The notes below the pieces were generated by a model. That model was not told where the DNA came from. It did not search any database and saw only the letters and a program-made list of their open reading frames with translations. From Gammaproteobacteria bacterium (GTDB lineage Bacteria > Pseudomonadota > Gammaproteobacteria > UBA6002), in contig JACCWJ010000024.1 in assembly GCA_013697705.1 (NCBI GenBank), forward strand, positions 1 through 61,418: a stretch of DNA of 61,418 nucleotides, given 5' to 3'. How positions within the stretch are numbered: the stretch's first letter is position 1; each line of letters starts with the position of its first letter. This document shows positions 54,404 through 61,418 of the stretch, piece after piece. The position numbers and the translations under genes were made by a program.

Positions 54404-55759
54404 TTACAGCTCTTCCGTTTGCAAGTACACAGGTATTTCACAGTCCCATGCTAATTCCTTTTCTATTATGTTTTTCAAGGACTGAGCGGCTTCCGGCTCA
54501 CCATGGGTGATAAAGGTTTTTATGGGTGGTGTGGTAATTTTTTTTAACCAGGCCAATATTTCTTGATAATCAGCATGTGCTGATGTGTTACTAAGTTCAA
54601 TCACTTCTGCTCGTATCGGAATCATTTGGCCATGAATTTTAACCTCAGATTCCCCATTAACCATCCGTGCACCACGCGTACCACCCGCCTGATAACCGGT
54701 AAATAAAATGGTATTGCGGTAATCTTGAGCAAATTGTTTCAAATGATGAAGAACACGTCCGCCTGTCGCCATCCCACTTGCAGAAATAATGATGATTGGG
54801 TATTGATAATTATCAATAGCTTTGGATTCTTCAACTGTGTTGGTATAAGTAGCACCGGCACAAATGTCATAACACTGCTGCTTAGAGAACTTATATTCGT
54901 TAGCATAGTTACAGAAAATTTTAGTAGCACTCACCGCCATTGGGCTATCTAAAAAGACAGGTATATCTGGTATTTTGTTTGTTTTTTTTAACTGGTAAAT
55001 AAAATACAAAATGCTTTGCGCTCTCCCCACAGCAAATGCAGGAATTATAACAGAACCACCTCGTTTTGCGGTTTTAGTAATTACTTTCCCCAACTGATCG
55101 ATAGGATTAATCGCTTCATGCAGACGATTGCCGTACGTAGCTTCCAACACTAAATAATCCGTTGATTGAACAATAACAGGAGGATTCATCACGGGATCAT
55201 GTGGTCTACCTAAATCACCACTAAATAAAAGTATACGATTATGATGTTTTATACGTACAAATGATGATCCAAGAATGTGACCAGAACGTGTTAACTGAAA
55301 ACTCAGATCATCATCTAGGTGATATTCTAATCCGAAATTAACAGTATGAAAAAAGTGTAATGAACGCTCAGCATCCTCTTGTGTATAAAGTGGCAATGCT
55401 GGATGGTGCTTTGAATAACCTTGCTCATTTGCAAACCGGGCTTCTTCCTCTTGCAGATGACCACTATCTCTCAAAAGAATCTCACATAAATCTCTTGTAG
55501 CAGAACTACAATAAATTTTGCCTGAGAAACCATTCTTTACCAGCAAAGGTAAATAACCTGAGTGATCGATATGAGCGTGAGTAAGTATAACCGCATCAAT
55601 CTTATGAGGATCAATGGGTAAATTACTCCAGTTACGCAAACGAAGTTCTTTGTAACCTTGGAAAAGACCGCAATCAATTAATATTTTTTTAGAATCTGAG
55701 GCTAATAAATATTTAGAACCCGTAACGGTCCCTGTGGCACCCATAAATGTGAGTTGCAT
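54404..55759 (-). CDS. Beta-CASP metallo-beta-lactamase-fold hydrolase (RNase-like)
   Basis: 451 residues. Metal motif HAHIDH (61-66) with MGATGTVTGSKYLL upstream; the beta-CASP insertion with SASGMATGGRVLHHLKQ; and the C-terminal RNA-specificity (RMMBL) part with NTSAHADYQEILAWL and FITHGEPEAAQSL. Family members are mRNA-processing exo/endonucleases related to CPSF73. First gene of the three-gene operon. Confidence 0.92.
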   Translation of the reverse strand: MQLTFMGATGTVTGSKYLLASDSKKILIDCGLFQGYKELRLRNWSNLPIDPHKIDAVILTHAHIDHSGYLPLLVKNGFSGKIYCSSATRDLCEILLRDSGHLQEEEARFANEQGYSKHHPALPLYTQEDAERSLHFFHTVNFGLEYHLDDDLSFQLTRSGHILGSSFVRIKHHNRILLFSGDLGRPHDPVMNPPVIVQSTDYLVLEATYGNRLHEAINPIDQLGKVITKTAKRGGSVIIPAFAVGRAQSILYFIYQLKKTNKIPDIPVFLDSPMAVSATKIFCNYANEYKFSKQQCYDICAGATYTNTVEESKAIDNYQYPIIIISASGMATGGRVLHHLKQFAQDYRNTILFTGYQAGGTRGARMVNGESEVKIHGQMIPIRAEVIELSNTSAHADYQEILAWLKKITTPPIKTFITHGEPEAAQSLKNIIEKELAWDCEIPVYLQTEEL

Positions 55760-55809
55760 AGATATCCTTTCAGTGCCTGCTTCTTGCAGAGTTAAATTTC
55801 AAAAAAAAA

Positions 55810-56109
55810 TTATAAAAGATTCCAATAAGTTTTAGCTGACTCTTTATCAAATAATTTTTTATGTAATTCATGTTTAAATGCTTGCATATGGGGTGTCTGA
55901 TTATGACGTTCAAATGCCTCTCTATTCTCCCAAAGAGAATACAATACAAACTCTTGATGATTATCGGTTGACTGATGGATATTATAAATAATACAGCCTT
56001 CATCTTGACGCGATTTCGTCATCAATTCTTTAAGAAAGTTTAGAACGTGGTTTTCAGTCCCTTCTTTTGCCAAACCCGCTACTATAAAAGCATAGTATCT
56101 ATCATCCAT
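55810..56109 (-). CDS. Antibiotic biosynthesis monooxygenase (ABM) domain protein
   Basis: 99 residues, a complete dimeric ferredoxin-like ABM fold: FIVAGLAKEGTENHVLNFLK, DEGCIIYNIHQSTDN, FVLYSLWENREAFERHNQTP. Such small proteins (YgiN-like) handle quinones or reactive by-products; the substrate is unknown. A fragment of a paralogue lies at 47033. Confidence 0.88.
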   Translation of the reverse strand: MDDRYYAFIVAGLAKEGTENHVLNFLKELMTKSRQDEGCIIYNIHQSTDNHQEFVLYSLWENREAFERHNQTPHMQAFKHELHKKLFDKESAKTYWNLL

Positions 56110-56284
56110 AAACTATTTCCTTAATGTCTATAAAATAAGTGACACTTAAAGTATATATCAAATCGTAAATCGTAGTTTAAAAAATGGTAGCAGTGATCAT
56201 GAAAGTTTTGATCATTGCTTAATATAATTATGATATATTTTATTATAATTATATAAAAAATAAATATCATATACAGGAAATGCA

Positions 56285-58837
56285 ATGGAAAAACCTATTT
56301 ATAATGGCTTGTCTGAAATTGAGGTCGTTAAAAAACTTAAGGAACAGGGATACAATGAGCTCCCAGCCACAATAAAACAACGAAATTGGTTAACAATTGC
56401 GTTAGAAGCCATTCGGGAACCCATGATCTTACTTCTGCTCATCGCAGGAGCCATTTATTTGGTTTTAGGTGATCCAAAAGAAGCCATTGTTCTTCTCATC
56501 TTTGTAGCGGTCATTATTGTAATTCTGGTCTTTCAACAGAGAAAGACAGAACACGTGTTAGAAGCATTGCGGGACTTAACCAGTCCACGTGCATTAGTGA
56601 TTCGAGATAATATATACAAACGAATCGCTGGAAGGGAGGTTGTTGTAGAGGATATTGTTGTTCTGAAAGAAGGTGATCGTATTCCAGCTGATGCTATTTT
56701 ATTAACATGTCATGATTTAAGAGTTAATGAGTCCATGTTAACGGGAGAAGCTATTTCTGTTAGCAAAAAAAAGTCAGATGACAACATACCAAAAAACCAA
56801 CAACCAGGTGGCGATAATTTACCTTATGTGTATTCGGGAACGATGGTGACACAAGGACAAGGAATTGCAAAGGTGATTGCCACAGGCACAAAAACTGAAA
56901 TTGGTAAAATTGGAAAAGTTATTCAAGAAATCAAACCAGAAAAAACCCCTCTCCAAAAAATGACAGGTCGATTAGTTAAAAATTTAGTAATTTTAGGATT
57001 AAGTTTATGTACCATCATTATCATAATATATGGTTTTACAAGAGGATCATGGCTTGGTGGGATATTGGCTGGTATCACCTTTGCCATGGCAACACTTCCA
57101 GAAGAATTTCCCGTTATATTAACGGTCTTCTTTGCTTTAGGTGCATGGCGAATATCTAAACTGCAAGTACTTACAAGACAAATCCCCGCTATCGAAACTC
57201 TAGGCGCTACCACTGTATTATGTGTGGATAAAACAGGAACGTTAACTCTAAATCAAATGAGGGTGGATGAATTATTTATTGACAAAGCCTATACCGTGGA
57301 TTTTGTTAATGAGCCTGTATTACCCAGTAAATACCATGATATTGTGGAATTTAGTATCTTAGCTAGTGAAATAGAGCCATTTGATGCTATGGAAATAGCA
57401 ATTCACAAATTAGGTGAACATTACTTAAAAGATACAAAACATTTGCACGCAGATCGAACTTTAATTCATGAATACGAACTCACACCCGATTTACTGGTGA
57501 TAACACATGTATGGAAAATACCTGATCAATCCGATTATATCGTTGCAACAAAAGGATCACCTGAGGCTGTATATAAACTTTGTCACCTTGATGAAGAAAC
57601 TACAAAACAGCAATCTAATTATGCAAACTCCATGGCAAAAAAAGGCTTACGTGTTCTAGGTGTAGCTAAGGCGATTTTCACTGGTGACCACTGGCCAAAA
57701 ACACCTCAGGGATTTAAATTCGAATTTTTGGGGTTGGTTGGTTTGTCTGACCCTGTTCGTCCCTCTGCAAAACACGCTATTGATCATTGCCATCGTGCAG
57801 GGGTTCGTGTGGTGATGATAACTGGTGACTATCCCACAACTGCATTAGCTATTGCGAAACAATTAGGCATGCAAAAACATGATGAAATTATTACGGGAAA
57901 TGAAATTGTAAAAACTACAGATGATAGTTTGAAAGAACAAGTGAATAAAACAAATATCTTTGCACGCATACTGCCAAGACAAAAATTGAAAATTATTCAT
58001 ATACTAAAATCGAATGATGAAATTGTTGCTATGACAGGAGATGGAGTCAACGATGCACCTGCGTTAAAAGCAGCGCATATTGGCATTGCCATGGGGCAAA
58101 GAGGAACCGATGTTGCTCGTGAAGCATCATCTATTGTATTACTCAATGATGATCTCTCATCTATCGTAGAAGCTATAAAACTTGGAAGAAGAATTTTTAA
58201 TAACATTAAAAAGGCAATGGCTTATATTTTTGCTGTTCACATTCCTATTGCAGGGCTTACTCTCATTCCCTTAATAGTGGGTTGGCCATTGTTATTTTTC
58301 CCAATTCATATCGCATTTTTGCAACTTATCATTGATCCCGCTTGTTCAATTGCCTTTGAAGCAGAACCTGAAGAAAAAAACATCATGAATCGACCACCCC
58401 GAAAGTTACAAAGGTCTATATTTAGTCGTCGCATGATAGTGCTTAGTATCATTCAAGGGATCATCGTACTCATCATTAGTCTTAGCATTTATGGTTCCGC
58501 ACTTTATATCAATAAAACAGAAGACGAGGCGCGTGCACTCGCTTTTACGACCCTTGTTATCGCAAATCTTTGCTTAATACTTACTAATCGTTCCTGGTCA
58601 GGCACAATTATAGAAAACATTCAAAAGCCTAATTCAGCTATGTGGTGGATCATTGGAGGAGCCCTCGTCTTAATAAGTGCAGCATTATTTATTCCATTCA
58701 TGCGACACTTATTTCACTTTGATTTCCTACACCTCAATGACATCATTCTTTGCTTAACAGCAGGCATTTTTTCGATTGTATGGTTCGAGTTAATTAAAAT
58801 TATTAGCAAAAAATTTAAACTTAAACTTGATGAATGA
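56285..58837 (+). CDS. Cation-transporting P-type ATPase
   Basis: 850 residues. Phosphorylation site CVDKTGTLTLNQ (Asp about 315), actuator loop MLTGEAIS in place of TGES, TM4 motif TLPEEFPVIL, and hinge MTGDGVNDAPALKAAHIGIAM (about 583) are all present; a cation-ATPase N domain opens the protein and a C-terminal domain closes it. The PEEFP motif places it in a bacterial branch related to Ca2+ and Na+/K+ pumps; the ion is unknown. Such pumps are often next to the phosphorylase/Prs/beta-CASP set, as here. AT-rich promoter region upstream (56180-56275). Confidence 0.93.
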   Translation: MEKPIYNGLSEIEVVKKLKEQGYNELPATIKQRNWLTIALEAIREPMILLLLIAGAIYLVLGDPKEAIVLLIFVAVIIVILVFQQRKTEHVLEALRDLTSPRALVIRDNIYKRIAGREVVVEDIVVLKEGDRIPADAILLTCHDLRVNESMLTGEAISVSKKKSDDNIPKNQQPGGDNLPYVYSGTMVTQGQGIAKVIATGTKTEIGKIGKVIQEIKPEKTPLQKMTGRLVKNLVILGLSLCTIIIIIYGFTRGSWLGGILAGITFAMATLPEEFPVILTVFFALGAWRISKLQVLTRQIPAIETLGATTVLCVDKTGTLTLNQMRVDELFIDKAYTVDFVNEPVLPSKYHDIVEFSILASEIEPFDAMEIAIHKLGEHYLKDTKHLHADRTLIHEYELTPDLLVITHVWKIPDQSDYIVATKGSPEAVYKLCHLDEETTKQQSNYANSMAKKGLRVLGVAKAIFTGDHWPKTPQGFKFEFLGLVGLSDPVRPSAKHAIDHCHRAGVRVVMITGDYPTTALAIAKQLGMQKHDEIITGNEIVKTTDDSLKEQVNKTNIFARILPRQKLKIIHILKSNDEIVAMTGDGVNDAPALKAAHIGIAMGQRGTDVAREASSIVLLNDDLSSIVEAIKLGRRIFNNIKKAMAYIFAVHIPIAGLTLIPLIVGWPLLFFPIHIAFLQLIIDPACSIAFEAEPEEKNIMNRPPRKLQRSIFSRRMIVLSIIQGIIVLIISLSIYGSALYINKTEDEARALAFTTLVIANLCLILTNRSWSGTIIENIQKPNSAMWWIIGGALVLISAALFIPFMRHLFHFDFLHLNDIILCLTAGIFSIVWFELIKIISKKFKLKLDE

Positions 58838-58846
58838 TGATCAGTT

Positions 58847-58957
58847 TTCAACTATAAATTTGCCTTCAAAAGTGATGGGTAGAGTTAACATAAAAATTGC
58901 GAAAAATACTGCATAAGGTAATAAGTTCAAAATCTCCTTAAAAAATGTGGTTATCAT
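58847..58957 (-). CDS. Possible small membrane protein, 36 residues
   Basis: ATG at 58957 follows TTGGAGCATAATGCA, a fair ribosome-binding site, and opens MITTFFKEILNLLPYAVFFA then IFMLTLPITFEGKIYS before TGA. One hydrophobic helix is evident. It is convergent with the P-type ATPase gene and lies in the gap before the diguanylate cyclase. No family recognised; it might be chance. Confidence 0.3.
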
Positions 58958-59067
58958 TGCATTATGCTCCAAAAAAATTGATCGCCGCAGGTTTTGAATA
59001 TCTTCATCAGGTTACAAGACGCACACCATCATTTGAATAAATATAAATATTATTACGACCAGTTGAT

Positions 59068-60249
59068 TTACCGCTGCTGCAGCGCTAGATCTGCTTGCTT
59101 GATTAAAACATTAGTAGACATATCCACGGTGGGAATTATGGCTGTGATACCTATGGTAATTGTCACTAAAGGAGAAATTTTTGAATCCGCATTTTCTAGA
59201 GCCAGTTTTTTTAACTCCAGCATAATAGTTTTAGCAAGCATAACCGCATTATCAAGAGAATCATCTGGGATAATAATAATGAATTCATCGCCCCCAAAAC
59301 GGGCCACAAAATCTCCTGCTCTCCTGACACATTTAATGAATACGTTTGCTATCTCACTTAGTGCCCTATCACCTGCTTGATGTCCATACAAATCGTTGTA
59401 TTGTTTAAAATAATCAAAATCGATAAACAATAGTGACAATGAATGATGAGCGCGCATAGCCCGACGCCATTCCTTCTCTAGGACTTCTTCAAAATAGCGT
59501 CTATTGGCCACATTAGTTAGTTTATCGTAATGGCTTAAATGCGCTAATAATGCATTTTCCATTTTTACTAAATTAGATAATATAAATTGTTTGCGCGCAT
59601 TGGATTCATTGAAGTAACTCGCAATTAGGCATAAACAAGCGGCGGCAGATAAAATATAATTATTCCCAGATAAACTCCAGTAGTAATGTAGAGGTGGGTT
59701 AATGCCACTAAAGAGATAGCCGATATTAAAAATAAGTAAGACCATTATCGAGGCGTACAAGATAATACGAAATTGCAATCTAGGGAGTGTTGTTATAAAC
59801 AATAGTGTGAATGTTAAGCTTTGATAAAGCAAGTCTTTCATGTATAGCGGAATAATGGCAGCAATTATCACTAAACTCACCATGATAATAAAAGAAAAAA
59901 CAAGAACATAATATTGGTGAAAGTAATAAAAGTATTTTGTGAAACTCATACTCGCCAATATGAGTAATAATGGGGTAGTAATGAATAATCTTACTGTAAG
60001 CGAGGTAAAATCATTAGGAAAAAAAGCCAAATCAAAAACACTACTGGCAGCAAAAAAAATCAAACCTAAAAATAGTGTAATTCTTGCTCTAAGTTGGTTA
60101 TTTTCATTATAAGAAGCTTGGAACTCTTCTTCCAAGAGTATCGGAAAAGCTTGAACACTTATTTTTTTGTGAAGCAAAGAGTTAAGAAGTCCTATCCTGC
60201 TTTGGATATTCTCTGGATCGATTCTGCTTTCAATATCGTTAGTCTTCAT
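59068..60249 (-). CDS. Membrane diguanylate cyclase (GGDEF), C-terminus shifted
   Basis: 393 residues. Six or so membrane helices (about 60-205) precede a GGDEF domain with RYFEEVLEKEWRRAMRAHHS, FIDFDYFKQYNDLYGHQAGD and the active-site loop RFGGDEFIII (near 315-325), so c-di-GMP synthesis is expected. The frame ends at QADLALQQR, but the adjacent frame continues SGKSTGRNNIYIYSNDGVRL and stops at TGA 59007, the normal GGDEF tail. One indel has therefore replaced the last ~20 residues. The catalytic part is untouched. Confidence 0.88.
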   Translation of the reverse strand: MKTNDIESRIDPENIQSRIGLLNSLLHKKISVQAFPILLEEEFQASYNENNQLRARITLFLGLIFFAASSVFDLAFFPNDFTSLTVRLFITTPLLLILASMSFTKYFYYFHQYYVLVFSFIIMVSLVIIAAIIPLYMKDLLYQSLTFTLLFITTLPRLQFRIILYASIMVLLIFNIGYLFSGINPPLHYYWSLSGNNYILSAAACLCLIASYFNESNARKQFILSNLVKMENALLAHLSHYDKLTNVANRRYFEEVLEKEWRRAMRAHHSLSLLFIDFDYFKQYNDLYGHQAGDRALSEIANVFIKCVRRAGDFVARFGGDEFIIIIPDDSLDNAVMLAKTIMLELKKLALENADSKISPLVTITIGITAIIPTVDMSTNVLIKQADLALQQR

Positions 60250-60343
60250 ATATGGTCACATCATCGCAATGGTTAATTGGCAGTGTCTCTAAGAAAGACT
60301 AGTATATTCTAATCATTATGGATTTTATACTTAAGGACTTAGT

Positions 60344-61039
60344 ATGTATATAGAACATAGAGAGCGTCACCTTATTAAACGTATAGGCTGGTTACGCGCT
60401 GCTGTCCTAGGAGCAAATGATGGAATTATTTCTACCTCAAGCTTACTAATAGGGGTCGCAACTGCCCATACATCATATAGAGGTATACTCGTTGCGGGAA
60501 TTGCCGGATTAATTGCAGGCGCAATGTCCATGGCAGCGGGTGAATATATTTCAGTGAGCTCTCAAGCAGACACTGAAAAAGCTGATCTAAAACGAGAAAA
60601 AATGGAACTAGAAACTGATGCAGCATCTGAACTTAAAGAATTAGCATCCATATATGTAAAACGGGGCCTTGAACTATCTCTAGCCAAACAAGTTGCCAGC
60701 CAACTGATGGCTCATGACGCTTTGGGAGCACATGCTCGTGATGAACTGGGCATTTCAGAAATTCTAATTGCACGTCCCTATCAAGCAGCATTTTCCTCAG
60801 CTTTCAGTTTTACCGGCGGTGCTTTATTGCCTCTATTAGTCACTATAATTACACCTACCTTTTATTTAGTTCCGATACTTTCGATCATGACTATTCTATT
60901 CTTGGCAATGCTTGGTGGATTGGCTTCAAAAGCAGGCGGCTCTTCAATGAAGACAGGTTCGTTCCGAGTTGCGCTTTGGGGATCTATTGCAATGCTTATT
61001 AGTGCTGGCATTGGTTCTTTTTTGGGAATAGCAATATAA
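60344..61039 (+). CDS. VIT1/CCC1-family metal transporter
   Basis: 231 residues, usual size. LRAAVLGANDGIISTSSLLIGVA and IAGAMSMAAGEYISVSSQAD are the family's metal-site helices, followed by a charged cytoplasmic segment (KADLKREKMELETD) and three further membrane helices. It probably exports or sequesters Fe2+ or Mn2+. Divergent from the diguanylate cyclase gene with ~95 bp between starts. Confidence 0.93.
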   Translation: MYIEHRERHLIKRIGWLRAAVLGANDGIISTSSLLIGVATAHTSYRGILVAGIAGLIAGAMSMAAGEYISVSSQADTEKADLKREKMELETDAASELKELASIYVKRGLELSLAKQVASQLMAHDALGAHARDELGISEILIARPYQAAFSSAFSFTGGALLPLLVTIITPTFYLVPILSIMTILFLAMLGGLASKAGGSSMKTGSFRVALWGSIAMLISAGIGSFLGIAI

Positions 61040-61418
61040 ATGTAAAAAGAGTATTGATATGAGTTTTCTAGGTGAATACATGCCATAGCTAATTACCTAA
61101 TTCAATTGCTTGCTTATTTTCCAAAGTTTTTTTCTTCTCCCCCTGTTGAACTGTTGTAACATTAAATTTTTTTGCTTGTTGCAGTATTTTTTGCCTCGCC
61201 AAATTTATAATAACTAGCTTACAGTACTGCACCTAACTTCGAAATACCTTATGATCTAGCCCCGACTTCACGGACACCCCATTCCATGGTGCCTCAATTT
61301 ATTTATTTAAATGGGTATGGAAATGGGTGACCCCTAAGACATTAACTGTAAGTTATTAGCCATTGGCTTGATTACAAATTCTGTCAGCTAGCATGTTTTA
61401 CGATAGCCTTAACAGAGG
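61040..61418. other. Right end of the window, no gene seen
   Basis: AT-rich sequence with no convincing open frame, RNA gene or repeat. A short AATGGGTATGGAAATGGGT near 61310-61328 is a local direct repeat only. Confidence 0.5.

Overview
The window looks like chromosome from an AT-rich gammaproteobacterium, most likely a host-associated member of the Legionellales (Legionella/Coxiella/Berkiella-like). This rests on gene content read by eye: two tandem eukaryotic-type kinase-like proteins, one intact and one broken F-box protein, a Fic enzyme, ordinary gammaproteobacterial housekeeping genes (dnaX next to the 4.5S RNA gene, dapD-dapE, pckA), and heavy gene decay. The genus is not established.

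Layout. 0.3-5.3 kb: two paralogous kinase-like proteins. 5.3-7.1 kb: dnaX and ffs. 7.1-11.7 kb: a flexible stretch with a methyltransferase, an APH-type kinase, a Fic protein, two acetyltransferase remnants and a diverged ~140 bp repeat on each side of the first two genes. 11.7-15.9 kb: core DNA (tRNA-Ser, dapE, dapD, tRNA-Pro/Arg/His, an MFS transporter, tRNA-Lys(CTT)).

15.85-40.2 kb is the centre of the window. The 3' part of tRNA-Lys (42 bp) occurs five times in direct orientation, at 15848, 25735, 31023, 37829 and 40171, cutting the DNA into four stacked segments, here called E1 to E4. E1 (about 9.9 kb) is the only one with an intact integrase; it also has an excisionase-like gene, a Toprim/DUF927 primase-helicase followed by 9-bp iteron-like repeats, an F-box protein and an AbiE pair. 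E2 (5.3 kb) carries a TOTE-type primase-helicase, an AlbA_2/ATPase regulator and a membrane-anchored unknown. E3 (6.8 kb) has a broken F-box gene, an IS256 fragment, a cytoplasmically made lytic transglycosylase with a signal-peptide partner, a second AbiE pair, a tRNA-Asn 3' remnant and a Phd/PIN toxin pair. E4 (2.3 kb) has a truncated paralogue of the E3 partner protein, a broken DUF2971 gene and a RelE/HTH pair. E2-E4 lack an integrase and may depend on E1. Most cargo is conflict or defence related, so the array behaves like a stepwise-built defence island.

40.2-47.6 kb: fluoride exporter genes, a decayed nhaA, a decayed second integrase, D-lactate dehydrogenase, a KefB/C-type antiporter and fragments of a monooxygenase and an ABC exporter. 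47.6-61.4 kb: a lone HigA-type regulator, pckA, a SulP transporter, yjdM, a PRPP synthetase/thymidine phosphorylase/beta-CASP hydrolase operon, an ABM-fold protein, a cation P-type ATPase, a diguanylate cyclase with a shifted C-terminus, and a VIT-family transporter.

All family calls come from motif reading without a database search. The att repeats, inverted repeats and frame changes are read directly from the sequence.
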